Positions 26,576 through 34,355 of a DNA stretch of 64,000 nt are shown here, one piece after another; positions within the stretch are counted from its first letter, which is position 1, and the number at the start of each line of letters is the position of its first letter. The notes below the pieces were generated by a model, which was not told the DNA's origin, did no database searches, and was given only the letters and a program-made list of their open reading frames with translations. This DNA is from an uncultured Pirellulaceae bacterium. Lineage in GTDB: Bacteria > Planctomycetota > Planctomycetia > Pirellulales > Pirellulaceae. A program made the translations under genes and the position numbers. Where the stretch lies: NCBI GenBank assembly GCA_937967505.1, contig CALCJM010000127.1, positions 1 through 64,000 of the forward strand, in the 5' to 3' direction.

Positions 26576-27466
26576 TCAGTCACTGATGCCGTAGCGGCCG
26601 ATGCACCAGATCGCATTAAACAGATCCTTGATTCCAATTTTCTTCCCCTCGTCGTAGCCACGGCTCTGATAGCTGATCGGAAGTTCGACAAACGTAAACC
26701 CCTGGCGGGCAAGCTTGGCTGTGATCTCGGGTTCGATGCCAAATCGATCCTGTTCAATTTCAACCGTTTCCATGGCCTCGCGCGTGAACGCCTTATAGCA
26801 GGTCTCCATATCGGTCAGTTTCAGTCCGCTGAACAGGTTGGAAGCCTGAGTCAAAACGGCGTTGCCAAGCCGATGGATCAATGATTTGTCATGTTGCTGT
26901 TCCCCGATGAAACGGGAACCATAAACAATGTCTGCTTCGCCACGCACCAGTGGCCCAATCAATGGCGGGATATCGCGCGGATCGTATTCGAGGTCTGCAT
27001 CCTGCACGATGATGAAATCACCTGTGGTGGCCTTGAATCCCGTCCGCAACGCGGCACCTTTGCCGGCGTTTTCCTCTTGCAGGATGACGTTGACGTTTTT
27101 CAGGCCGGACAAGCGCGACAGAATCTCACGCGTGTTATCGGTGCTACAGTCGTCAACGATGACCAGTTCCGTATTCAATGGCAACGCCGCAACACGACTG
27201 ACCACACGCGCGATGGTCGCCTGTTCGTTGTAGACCGGAATAACGATCGACAGCAAATAGTCCGTCTTCGTTTTCCTGTCAGGGCTCCCGGTGTCGACAA
27301 TGGAAATCTCGTCTGCGTGTGCGGATCGATAAGCATCCAGTTCCCGTTCCACCAGTCCTTCGCAGTCGCGCAGGCGTTGCAGGATTTCCTCAAACCGTTG
27401 ATCCCTTGAAAAACGGGATGGGTCTTGGGAAATAATTTTAACGTTCACGGAAGTTTCGGCGTTCAC
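26576..27466 (-). CDS. Family 2 glycosyltransferase (dolichyl-phosphate-mannose-synthase-like)
   Basis: Cytoplasmic GT-A glycosyltransferase that moves a sugar from a nucleotide donor, probably to a polyprenyl phosphate or other lipid acceptor. After an 80-residue charged N-terminal region the GT2 domain starts at LLSIVIPVYNEQATIARVV. VIVDDCSTDNT and the catalytic-metal motif QDADLEYDP follow, and the late ETCYKAF..EA and GIEPEITAKLA motifs are typical of the DPM1/GtrB group. There are no membrane helices. The open frame begins with TTG at 27481, but a GTG at 27466 sits 7 bases after AGGAG and is the better start. It is monocistronic here. Confidence 0.9.
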   Translation of the reverse strand: MNAETSVNVKIISQDPSRFSRDQRFEEILQRLRDCEGLVERELDAYRSAHADEISIVDTGSPDRKTKTDYLLSIVIPVYNEQATIARVVSRVAALPLNTELVIVDDCSTDNTREILSRLSGLKNVNVILQEENAGKGAALRTGFKATTGDFIIVQDADLEYDPRDIPPLIGPLVRGEADIVYGSRFIGEQQHDKSLIHRLGNAVLTQASNLFSGLKLTDMETCYKAFTREAMETVEIEQDRFGIEPEITAKLARQGFTFVELPISYQSRGYDEGKKIGIKDLFNAIWCIGRYGISD

Positions 27467-27481
27467 AGAAGAGCTCCTCAA

Positions 27482-27937
27482 TAGGACGGGATGCGCTGAA
27501 GATCGGGTTAATGCGGGCTCAGATCCAAGTTTTTACGACGTTTGTAGGGTAATCTACCTTACCAATAAGCCTTGGGAGATTTTTTTGGCCAAAACTTGAC
27601 GGTGGAAAGACGCTTTTCGTTGCGGAAAAATGACAAATTCGCAGAAAAAAAGCAACTGGTTCTGCCTTCAATAGCCAGATACCGCTGGAAGCTGAACAGA
27701 AATTTTATCACCTCGAAACCGCGAAAACACTGTCACAAGATACGTGTCCCTTATCTGCCTCCTTTTATCTGCTGTGTCTCGGAAAACCGGTGAACTCTCC
27801 AGCAAGCGAGTGTACATATCACCACTTTCAACACGAGACCATTTCACTTTACCAAGAAATTTATAGCCCATATTTTTCAAAAACTCAGCTGTTGGCGGAA
27901 AAACCGGTTATGCTGTCACTTCAAGGCAATTTATCGG
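27482..27937. other. Non-coding stretch
   Basis: This AT-rich gap of about 450 bp separates the glycosyltransferase gene from the first of the three bracketed single-gene units. A 68-codon open frame at 27790 has no family signature or ribosome-binding site and I do not accept it. No RNA gene recognised. Confidence 0.5.
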
Positions 27938-27940
27938 GCA

Positions 27941-27975
27941 CGCCGTCGTATATAAACATGTTGCAGGACCTCAGG
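27941..27975 (-). repeat. Inverted arm before the VOC gene (unit 1, left arm)
   Basis: Read outward from the gene, the complement is GAGGTCCTGCAACAT followed by a T/A-rich tail ending ACG. The arm after the same gene reads GAGGTCATGCAACAT, then TATTTTTACG: 14 of the first 15 bases are identical. It ends 13 bases before the start codon. Confidence 0.7.
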
Positions 27976-27988
27976 TCTAACAAAACCC

Positions 27989-28342
27989 ATGACTGACGTT
28001 TCCCTACGGTTGCTCGTCCTTAAGACGCACGACATTTCTGGTATCGTAGCGTTCTACCAATCGCTGGGTTTCACATTCACCGAGGAGCAACATGGCAAGG
28101 GACCGCTACATCATTCCGCACCGCTTGGTGACGGCATTATCGAAATCTATCCGTTGCCTGACGATCAAGCCGTTGATCCCACTACAAGGCTCGGATTCGC
28201 AATCGCCGACCCGGACACAGTCGTAGACGGCGCTGAATCTATCGGTGGCCGCGTCATTAGACCGGGCCGTGAGACGCCTTGGGGCTATATGGCATTGGTT
28301 GCCGATCCCGATGGCCGCACCGTCGAACTGTATCGTGCATGA
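27989..28342 (+). CDS. VOC (glyoxalase/bleomycin-resistance) superfamily protein
   Basis: 117-residue paired beta-alpha-beta-beta-beta fold. Two modules are visible: residues 5-50 (LRLLVLKTHDISGIVAFYQSLGF, HHSAPLGDGIIEIYPL) and 65-117 (LGFAIADPDTVVDGAESIGG, ending ALVADPDGRTVELYRA). Candidate metal ligands are a His in the first module and the terminal Glu of VELY, as usual for the family. The substrate is unknown. It is a single-gene unit bracketed by matching inverted arms, and looks unrelated in function to its neighbours. Confidence 0.9.
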   Translation: MTDVSLRLLVLKTHDISGIVAFYQSLGFTFTEEQHGKGPLHHSAPLGDGIIEIYPLPDDQAVDPTTRLGFAIADPDTVVDGAESIGGRVIRPGRETPWGYMALVADPDGRTVELYRA

Positions 28343-28390
28343 TTGCGCTGTCCTTGCATGTCTTTTGGGATGGATACCTTTCTGGCGCTT

Positions 28391-28418
28391 CAGAGGTCAT
28401 GCAACATTATTTTTACGC
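28391..28418 (+). repeat. Inverted arm after the VOC gene (unit 1, right arm)
   Basis: CAGAGGTCATGCAACATTAT followed by TTTTACGC. It is complementary to the arm at 27941-27975 and starts 49 bases after the stop codon. Confidence 0.7.
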
Positions 28419-28545
28419 AAAGCCACGGCTTCGTCCTTGGAGCATCGTTCGGTTTGCCATGCCGTGGACACCGTCTTTTGGCAACATCGGTTCTTTTTTG
28501 GTAAACTGTTTTGTATTGCGGCGCTTTTTGACTTCGGGGAGAAGC

Positions 28546-28580
28546 GGTGTCGTAAAACTTTTCCTGTGGTGCGCTCCTGA
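28546..28580 (-). repeat. Inverted arm before the 227-aa gene (unit 2, left arm)
   Basis: Read outward, the complement begins AGGAGCGCACCACAGG and continues with an A-rich bulge, then GTTTTACGACACC. It abuts the start codon (2 bases away). It shares the bulge and GACACC end with the left arm of unit 3, and its first part with the right arm of unit 2. In the sense direction TCGTAAAACT could act as a -10 box. Confidence 0.6.
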
Positions 28581-28582
28581 CT

Positions 28583-29266
28583 ATGCCAACTATTGACCGC
28601 AAAGCTCGTGACGTCGTTGCCGCCGAGGTACGACAGTTCCTCAATGGCCGGACAACAGCGTTTGCGTTCGATGCTGCAATCTACAATGTTGAGTCCGACG
28701 ACCCGACAGTTCACGACATCATCTATCGTATGTGGTATCACTACGACGATTGCAAGGACCACACTGTCACACTCTCGAAACCGGAGTGGAACTACTTTCA
28801 GCGGTTGCTGTTAATATTGGATTCTGACCGGCACATTGAATCCAAAACCACCCGCAATTGGTGCTGGTCGCAGCTATGGGCTTTCATTGCGCTGCTCGCC
28901 TTCGCGTGTCTTGCCTATCAACTTGGACTTGGACAGCATTTACTCGCGGCTTCCATTTTGTTTGGCGTTGTGTCTATGTTGATCGCATACTTTCGCCAAC
29001 GCGCACACCAGCCTGACAATTCTTTGGTTGCGTTGACCCCGTTTGCAACTTTCGCCGAACTCCGGGACACGTACCGTCAGGTCGAAGGATTCCGAAAACA
29101 GCGATTTCATCGCGACTTCGTTGCCCCACAAATCCGCTCTCATACCATGAATCAAATGATGATGATCCCTACGTGGATCGCTTGGCTCATGTTGGCCCCA
29201 CTGGTTCTATTTGCCCAATCGCTTCCTGACCGCGACAGCACTACCAGCGTTGTCGCCAATGGCTGA
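28583..29266 (+). CDS. Hypothetical membrane protein of a bracketed single-gene unit
   Basis: 227 residues. A soluble N-terminal part of about 90 residues (one helix-rich segment, HDIIYRMWYHYDDCKDH) is followed by two close membrane helices (about 93-112 and 115-131), a cytoplasmic segment with a LRDTYRQVEGFRKQRFHRDF stretch, and a C-terminal helix (about 196-213). No family recognised. The ATG lies 2 bases after the left arm and the TGA stop is inside the right arm, so the gene almost fills its unit. Confidence 0.7.
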   Translation: MPTIDRKARDVVAAEVRQFLNGRTTAFAFDAAIYNVESDDPTVHDIIYRMWYHYDDCKDHTVTLSKPEWNYFQRLLLILDSDRHIESKTTRNWCWSQLWAFIALLAFACLAYQLGLGQHLLAASILFGVVSMLIAYFRQRAHQPDNSLVALTPFATFAELRDTYRQVEGFRKQRFHRDFVAPQIRSHTMNQMMMIPTWIAWLMLAPLVLFAQSLPDRDSTTSVVANG

Positions 29267-29325
29267 GGGGCGGACAACATAGTTTTTACGCGTCGGCACA
29301 CCTTCGTTTGTTGTTCGAGCCTCGC
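29264..29325 (+). repeat. Inverted arm after the 227-aa gene (unit 2, right arm), attC-like
   Basis: Begins TGAGGGGCGGACAACATAG, then TTTTTACG. The first bases are the gene's stop codon. It can also fold on itself: GGCGGACAACA pairs with TGTTGTTCGAGCC at 29313-29325, giving a roughly 58-base site with AAC and GTT boxes, like a short integron attC. Confidence 0.6.
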
Positions 29326-29611
29326 TGAACAGGTCAACGATCTTCTGTCGCAACTCAAGGCCATTGAGCCACATTTCGCGTCACTCCCTTCGGGGGAGGG
29401 CTCACCCCATGAACAATTCTTCTAGGGTTTATTACCGGCGGTAACTCAGGCCGCAAACAGTGGTCGCGTACTGTGGGTTCAAACCGATACGTAGGCCTAG
29501 TGTTCGCCCACATGCTCTTTACCCAAAAGCCCTCCGGGTACACCCGCGATTTTTACTCAATCCGCGTTCACTTGGTACAATCCTTGTTGATTCGACATCT
29601 TTCGGTTCCGC
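29326..29611. other. Non-coding spacer between units 2 and 3
   Basis: About 290 bp with no acceptable coding frame. It contains a short hairpin, CTCCCTTCGGGGGAG, near 29391-29405, a possible terminator without a T-run. It could be an emptied or decayed unit. Confidence 0.45.
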
Positions 29612-29655
29612 GTAGGACGGGTGTCATAAAAATCTTCCGTTGTTACACGCCCCCT
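29612..29655 (-). repeat. Inverted arm before the NPYESP-type gene (unit 3, left arm)
   Basis: Read outward, the complement is GGGGGCGTGTAACAACGG, a bulge, then TTTTTATGACACC. The arm after the same gene reads GGGGCGTGTAACATGG, then TTTTTAT: GGGGCGTGTAACA is identical over 13 bases. It ends about 5 bases before the ATG. Confidence 0.75.
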
Positions 29656-29660
29656 GGCTG

Positions 29661-30254
29661 ATGCTAAATCCATACGAATCTCCGAGAAAGCCAACCCAAG
29701 CCGCTCAGGCGGTGCCATATTGGTACGTACTGTTCTCCCAACTTTACTGGCCGATGTGGTGGATGGGTACTGCGCTGATCGCCGGTAACTGGTTCAATCT
29801 CGTGTCACCGACGGTTGGCTGGGTGGGCTTCGGTCTCGCTGGTGCTGCTGCTCTCGGTTCATACGTTCTTCCATCGCTAGCCGGCATTCGACCCGAGGAT
29901 TATGTCGTACTGGACTCTCGACTGCTCAACTCCAAAGGTGAGGCGTACTCTGACGCATTGAAGCGTTTTTCCAATGGTGCGACACTCATGTATGACGGTG
30001 TCGCCTTCGGATTTCGCCCCGACAACGAGATTGCTTGCGGCGTCGTTGCCCAATCACCCAGCGTTAACCAATCCGAGGCTCGTGATATCGCCGATCATGC
30101 CCAATCTGTCTTCGATGCGCTAACTGTCTCGTCGCCAGAATTTGCTTCGGCTGTCGCTGGAAAGACTTTTCGCATTTCCATCATGTCCGACATGAACGCC
30201 AATGCCACCGAACTCTACCGTATCGTTGATGGCAACATTGAATCGCGGGGCTGA
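29661..30254 (+). CDS. NPYESP-type small membrane protein of a bracketed single-gene unit
   Basis: 197 residues starting MLNPYESPRKP, an N-terminal motif very common in planctomycete hypothetical proteins. Two membrane helices follow (about residues 22-42 and 49-70), then a soluble C-terminal domain (RPEDYVVLDSRLLNSKGEAY, ending YRIVDGNIESRG). Function unknown. The start is ATG 29661; a TTG at 29640 would lie inside the inverted arm. The stop codon TGA is directly followed by the right arm. Confidence 0.78.
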   Translation: MLNPYESPRKPTQAAQAVPYWYVLFSQLYWPMWWMGTALIAGNWFNLVSPTVGWVGFGLAGAAALGSYVLPSLAGIRPEDYVVLDSRLLNSKGEAYSDALKRFSNGATLMYDGVAFGFRPDNEIACGVVAQSPSVNQSEARDIADHAQSVFDALTVSSPEFASAVAGKTFRISIMSDMNANATELYRIVDGNIESRG

Positions 30255-30308
30255 CGGGGCGTGTAACATGGTTTTTATCGGGTAAATTGTGATCAAGAAG
30301 TTACACGG
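30255..30308 (+). repeat. Inverted arm after the NPYESP-type gene (unit 3, right arm), attC-like
   Basis: CGGGGCGTGTAACATGG starts at the stop codon. Thirty-odd bases on, GTTACACGGCGC is its complement, so this single site folds into a 50-odd-base hairpin with complementary GTGTAAC and GTTACAC boxes. That is the layout of an integron attC R''/R' pair, although the boxes do not fit the RYYYAAC/GTTRRRY consensus exactly. Confidence 0.65.
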
Positions 30309-30462
30309 CGCTGGCAGCTTACTCATCGCGCTTCCTGCTTCGTTCCTTCCTGACGCCAGGCACGCGTCCGCTAGCCGACGATGTAAATTAAAACCAAAAA
30401 TGGTTCGCGCGGGGTTAGATCCCTACGTAAACCATACGTGATTTCGCGGAGCGAAATACGAC
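30309..30462. other. Non-coding stretch with a small hairpin
   Basis: No gene. GATTTCGC-GGA-GCGAAATA near 30441-30459 is a perfect short hairpin. A GTTAGAT box at 30414-30420 matches the attC core consensus but could be chance. Confidence 0.4.
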
Positions 30463-30570
30463 TTAGGCGACTGGCAGTTAGGCGTTTACCACCCGTTGCC
30501 GACGCTGTCAGCGTCGGAGCGAAGCTGGCAGCGTCGCCAACGGTAAATTCACAACTGCCAATCACCTAAA
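30463..30570. repeat. Dispersed palindromic element, copy 4
   Basis: The ends TTAGGCGACTGGCAGTTAGG and ACAACTGCCAATCACCTAAA are inverted repeats. The middle (GTTTACCACCCGTTGCCGAC, then GCTGGCAGCGTCGCCAACGG) is almost the same as copy 3 at 21.1 kb. It lies just downstream of the yihY-type gene's 3' end. Confidence 0.88.
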
Positions 30571-30641
30571 GACAAAATGCGTTACAGGTGAGTAATTTTG
30601 AAACTGAAACGCGGAGTTGTCATTCAAATGTTTCCTGTGTG

Positions 30642-31565
30642 CTATTCGCGCCTCACAACGTTGATGGTCTCACTTTCCAGTGCCAATTCTTTGTGGGATT
30701 CGGTAGCCGCACCGGCAGATTCGCGAAGTGCTTCCTGACGGATGCGGCCCCAGGAATAACAGAATGACGCTCCGAAAAACAGACACAGTCCAATGATGTA
30801 CAACCAGATCAACAGCACCACTAACGATCCCGCCGCACCGTAGACCTCGCTGGTGGATGAAAACCGCAACCAAGATTCCACTAGGTAGCGACTGGCGGCG
30901 ATCAGCACTGCCGTCAGGATCCCCGCCGGCCAGACATCCCTGAATTTCACCTCGGTCGCGGGAAAGAACCAGAAAATGGCCGAAAAAACGATCGGCATCA
31001 GCAAGTACAACAACCCCTGATCCGCGAACTTCAACCACATTTCCAGCTGCGGCATCGAATCGTGGACCAGCGTATGGAGATAGGCGATCGCGGAACTGAG
31101 CACCAGTGTCGCCAACAGTACGATGCCCACCAGTATCACTACACCGATTCCAATCAGGCGTTTCTGCACCATGAACCACCAACCGCGCCGATATTCGTCG
31201 GGTACATCCCAAATATCGTTGAAGGTGTCATACAATTGGGAGAATACGCCCGATGCCGCCAGCAGACTGATCAGCAAACTGACAGTACCGGCGACCAATC
31301 CGGTTTCGGGCTGGGTGGCGTTACGTAGTAAACCAGCAACCGTGGCGACAGTCTGTTCATCGGCGACTTGGGCGAACTGGTCGATGACCTCCTGCTGTAC
31401 CTGTGCGTCTTCGTAGATGTATCCTGCGATCGCGACCGCGATCATCAACACCGGTGCCAGCGACAGCATCATATAGAACGTCATCGCCGCCGACATGCGG
31501 GAAGCATTGGAGCGATTCCACGTTTCAATCGTCAGGCTGACCAAATTCCAGATAGAACGAAACAC
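30642..31565 (-). CDS. YihY/BrkB-family inner membrane protein
   Basis: 307 residues with about six membrane helices and the family features AMTFYMMLSLAPVLMIAVAI near the start, a FNDIWDVP segment between helices, and EVYGAAGSLVVLLIWLYI near the end. It was long mis-annotated as RNase BN; members are inner-membrane proteins of uncertain transport function. The start is GTG at 31563-31565. It is 58 bp downstream of miaB on the same strand and probably co-transcribed with it. The C-terminal tail is charged and cytoplasmic. Confidence 0.9.
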   Translation of the reverse strand: MFRSIWNLVSLTIETWNRSNASRMSAAMTFYMMLSLAPVLMIAVAIAGYIYEDAQVQQEVIDQFAQVADEQTVATVAGLLRNATQPETGLVAGTVSLLISLLAASGVFSQLYDTFNDIWDVPDEYRRGWWFMVQKRLIGIGVVILVGIVLLATLVLSSAIAYLHTLVHDSMPQLEMWLKFADQGLLYLLMPIVFSAIFWFFPATEVKFRDVWPAGILTAVLIAASRYLVESWLRFSSTSEVYGAAGSLVVLLIWLYIIGLCLFFGASFCYSWGRIRQEALRESAGAATESHKELALESETINVVRRE

Positions 31566-31623
31566 TTGTCATCAGGGATGAGAGATGAGTTGATTTGCCG
31601 CCCACGTAAATTGGCCGCTGATT

Positions 31624-33258
31624 TTAATTGGCCGCCGATTGCTGCAAACTGACCAGGCCGACCGCCTGGTCGGTGACGACGGTCCCCATTAGCGTCAGTC
31701 CACACACATCGTAGATTCCGATTGGCTGGGTCTGTCCGATCAGCCGCGCGCTGCCATCGAACACCACGATCCGGTCGCAGTGCGTGCGACCGGTCAGCTG
31801 AACCATGCGGCCTTCCTGTTGGTACTGCTCCAGCACCTGCTGCTGTTTTGCCGCGACGTGGTTTTTCAGTTCGTCCATGGGCTTGCCTGTCGCGGGGCTC
31901 AGCTGCACCAGTGGCGATTCCTGTTTGGCTGATGCTGGATCACCAATGATCACGCGGTCAAGGTCGTCCCGGTCACCCCGGTCGTCCTTGCCGTCCCGGT
32001 TTTTGGTGTCGACCTCATTGATTGCTGCGCCGTGACGTTTGCTGGGGCCCTCAATCAACACATCGACCGTGCGGCCGAGAAATTTCTGGTTGTCTTCCTC
32101 GCTGATCTGGTTCTGCACGGCCAGCAATTCGTTGTTGCGGCGGCGTTTGACATCAAAGGGAACATCGTCGGGCAGGTGTCCGGCCGCTTTGGTTCCCGGA
32201 CGTTCGCTGTATTTGAAAATGAAGCTGTTTTTGAAACGGCATTCCTTGACCAGATCCACCGTCTCTTGGAATTCTGCTTCGGTTTCGCCGGAGAACCCCA
32301 CAATGAAGTCACTGGACACGGCTGCCGCATCGCCGAGGGTTTCATTGATCCGGGCCATCATGTCGCGATAGTCGCCGACGGTGTAGCCGCGTTTCATGCG
32401 CTTCAAGACCGCATCGGAACCGGATTGAAGCGGCACGTGCAGATAGGGCGATACCTTTTTCAGGTCGCGGATCGTTTGCAGCAGATCCAGCGTCATGTCC
32501 TTGGGGTAGCTGGTCACGAATTTGATACGCTCCAGCCCGTTGATATCGTGCAGCCGGGTCAGCAAGTCCGCCAGCCGCGTTTCCTGTTTGTCGGTATCGA
32601 TGTGACGGTAACTGTTAACTGTTTGGCCCAGCAGTGTGATCTCTTTGGCACCCTGATCGGCCAGGATGACGGCTTCGTCGTAGATTTCTTGCGGGTGCCG
32701 TCCCTGTTCCGGGCCGCGCGTCATCGGCACGATACAATATGTGCAAAACTTGTCGCAACCAATTTGGATTCGCAGGAACGCCTGAAACGGTGTAGGGCGC
32801 ATCGTCGGGTCGCGCAGCGGGTCGAAGGTCTCGTGGCTGCGTTTGATGTCGTTCAGTTTTCCGGCGGTCCGGCCAAGACTGACGGCGGTATGCTGACCAC
32901 CTTCGGTGCGTGCTTTTTCGATCAACCCCGGAATCTGTTGTAGTTGGCCCGGTCCAACCACCAGATCAACGTAGGGAGCGCGGCGGAAGATCAGCTGCTG
33001 GTCTTTCTGCGCCATGCATCCCATCACGCCGATAATTTTTTCCGGGTTCTCCTTTTTGACTTTACGCAGTCGCCCCAAGGCGCTGTAGGTTTTGTTTTCG
33101 GCCTGTGCACGTACGCTACAGGTGTTGAACAAAATGGTGTCGGCCGTATCGACATCACCAGCCAGTTCGTACCCCTGACGGCGAAGGTCGGCGACGACCA
33201 TTTCGCTGTCAAGCATATTCATCTGACAGCCGACGGTTTCGATGTACAGTTTGTGCAT
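31624..33258 (-). CDS. miaB: tRNA-2-methylthio-N6-dimethylallyladenosine synthase with a TRAM-domain insertion
   Basis: Radical-SAM methylthiotransferase that adds the 2-methylthio group to i6A37 of tRNAs reading UNN codons. The N-terminal UPF0004 domain has its three cluster cysteines in VGCQMN, NTCSVR and GCMAQ. The radical-SAM motif is CDKFCTYCIVP. The C-terminal TRAM domain begins VDVLIEGPS and resumes at QLTGRTHCDRIVVF. Between these two blocks lies an insertion of about 80 charged residues (roughly 407-486, with a D/R-rich run and a Gln-rich helix), so the protein is 544 residues against about 450-475 usual. It lies upstream of the yihY-type gene. Confidence 0.95.
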   Translation of the reverse strand: MHKLYIETVGCQMNMLDSEMVVADLRRQGYELAGDVDTADTILFNTCSVRAQAENKTYSALGRLRKVKKENPEKIIGVMGCMAQKDQQLIFRRAPYVDLVVGPGQLQQIPGLIEKARTEGGQHTAVSLGRTAGKLNDIKRSHETFDPLRDPTMRPTPFQAFLRIQIGCDKFCTYCIVPMTRGPEQGRHPQEIYDEAVILADQGAKEITLLGQTVNSYRHIDTDKQETRLADLLTRLHDINGLERIKFVTSYPKDMTLDLLQTIRDLKKVSPYLHVPLQSGSDAVLKRMKRGYTVGDYRDMMARINETLGDAAAVSSDFIVGFSGETEAEFQETVDLVKECRFKNSFIFKYSERPGTKAAGHLPDDVPFDVKRRRNNELLAVQNQISEEDNQKFLGRTVDVLIEGPSKRHGAAINEVDTKNRDGKDDRGDRDDLDRVIIGDPASAKQESPLVQLSPATGKPMDELKNHVAAKQQQVLEQYQQEGRMVQLTGRTHCDRIVVFDGSARLIGQTQPIGIYDVCGLTLMGTVVTDQAVGLVSLQQSAAN

Positions 33259-33500
33259 GGTGGAGTGCTAATTTGCTGGATTTGCGTCAAAGTCCGGTAG
33301 TTTAGCATGTTGCGATCAGACTTCAGAGAGGAAAATTGGGGGCGTTTTGCGGCGAATTATCCCGAATCGGCGTAGATCGCCAAAATTCCTTTTTTTGGGT
33401 CGACGTATTAGCCGAGGTTGTCTAAAATTCGCGGCTCGAATCGGCCTGAATGTCAGCCCAAATTCTATCATTTACAGTTTAAAACTTCGGTAAACCAAGC

Positions 33501-33812
33501 ATGTACGCGATTATCTCTGACGGCGGTCACCAATACAAAGTCGAAGAAGGCCAGTTTCTCGAGATTGATTTCCGCACCCTCGAAGCAGGTTCCGAGCTGA
33601 CATTTGACAAAGTTTTGGCTGTCTCCAAAGGCGAAGGTGACTTCAAATTGGGCACGCCAACGGTCGATGGTGCCAAAGTTACTGCCAAAGTCATCGGCGA
33701 GACAAAAGGCGACAAAATCTACGTCCAAAAGTTTCGACGACGGAAAAACAGCAAACGCCGCACCGGCCACCGCCAGAAGTACGTCAAAGTCCAGATCAGC
33801 TCGATCGCATAA
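33501..33812 (+). CDS. rplU: Large ribosomal subunit protein bL21
   Basis: 103-residue ribosomal protein of normal length, starting MYAIISDGGHQYKVEEGQFL and with the basic conserved end KIYVQKFRRRKNSKRRTGHRQ followed by TKVQI-like residues. It binds 23S rRNA. Usually rplU is followed by rpmA (L27) and obg; here it stands alone and is closed by a strong terminator. The 240-bp upstream gap between it and the divergent miaB must hold its promoter. Confidence 0.97.
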   Translation: MYAIISDGGHQYKVEEGQFLEIDFRTLEAGSELTFDKVLAVSKGEGDFKLGTPTVDGAKVTAKVIGETKGDKIYVQKFRRRKNSKRRTGHRQKYVKVQISSIA

Positions 33813-33909
33813 TTGACGACCGATCGCTTCTAACCGCCAACCATACACCAACGGCGGATGATCCGTTCGGCGATCAAAGTGTCCGAATTCAAGCAAAAAT
33901 ATCATAGAG

Positions 33910-33946
33910 ACACCGGCTAAATCAGTTTAGCCGGTGTTTTTTCTTT
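33910..33946 (+). terminator. Intrinsic terminator after rplU
   Basis: ACACCGGCTAAA and TTTAGCCGGTGT form a perfect 12-bp stem with a TCAG loop, followed at once by a T-rich tail (TTTTTCTTT). It is a textbook rho-independent terminator about 100 bp after the stop codon. Confidence 0.92.
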
Positions 33947-34043
33947 AGGGCCCGGGGCTTCTGGCAAACTTGATTGCGTTGGGAAGCAGTTAGGTGGCAG
34001 CTAGGTGGCTTAACTGAGCTTCTGAAAGGATGCTGGAAGATGG

Positions 34044-34069
34044 CGCTCCACGCTCTGGCGAGCGTAGCC
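34044..34069 (-). repeat. REP-like hairpin, single copy
   Basis: The complement reads GGCTACGCTCGCCAGAGCG followed by TGGAGCG: the ACGCTC-GCCA-GAGCGT hairpin of the array at 37.86-38.33 kb, in the opposite orientation. Short CACGTTGGGC-type direct repeats follow at 34070-34105. Confidence 0.75.
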
Positions 34070-34254
34070 ACGTTGGGCACTGTCACGTTGGGCGTGGCCA
34101 CGTTGGGTTCGAACCACCACGTTAGAGGTACTTACGGGTTGAATTAGAAAATACTGTCGGTATCCAACCAATGAATGGTCGGGATTCGGTCAATTTGCGG
34201 TTGAATCAGACTCGCTTGCTAATAAATTATGCATTACCGCGTCATTAAGGAAGG

Positions 34255-34284
34255 ATGTCGCTGTCCGTGACCGGACAGCGACAT
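34255..34284. promoter_or_regulatory. Perfect 13-bp dyad upstream of the second activator gene
   Basis: ATGTCGCTGTCCG and CGGACAGCGACAT flank a TGAC loop, about 70 bp before the ATG. There is no T-run on either side. A second dyad, TTGCCA-N7-TGGCAA, lies at 34311-34329. Both look like repressor or activator operators, or a leader hairpin. Confidence 0.6.
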
Positions 34285-34355
34285 TAGAACAAGCTCTTCC
34301 AGACCACCTATTGCCAGATTTATTGGCAACTCCACCAACCACCCAGTAAATCTGC

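Noticed and set aside
27790-27996. 68-codon frame upstream of the VOC gene
   Set aside because: No ribosome-binding site or family signature; it overlaps the inverted arm and the VOC start.
27975-30420. Canonical integron attC cores GTCTAAC (27975) and GTTAGAT (30414)
   Set aside because: Seven-base degenerate matches are expected by chance in this length and they do not sit in hairpins; the case for a cassette array rests on the inverted arms instead.
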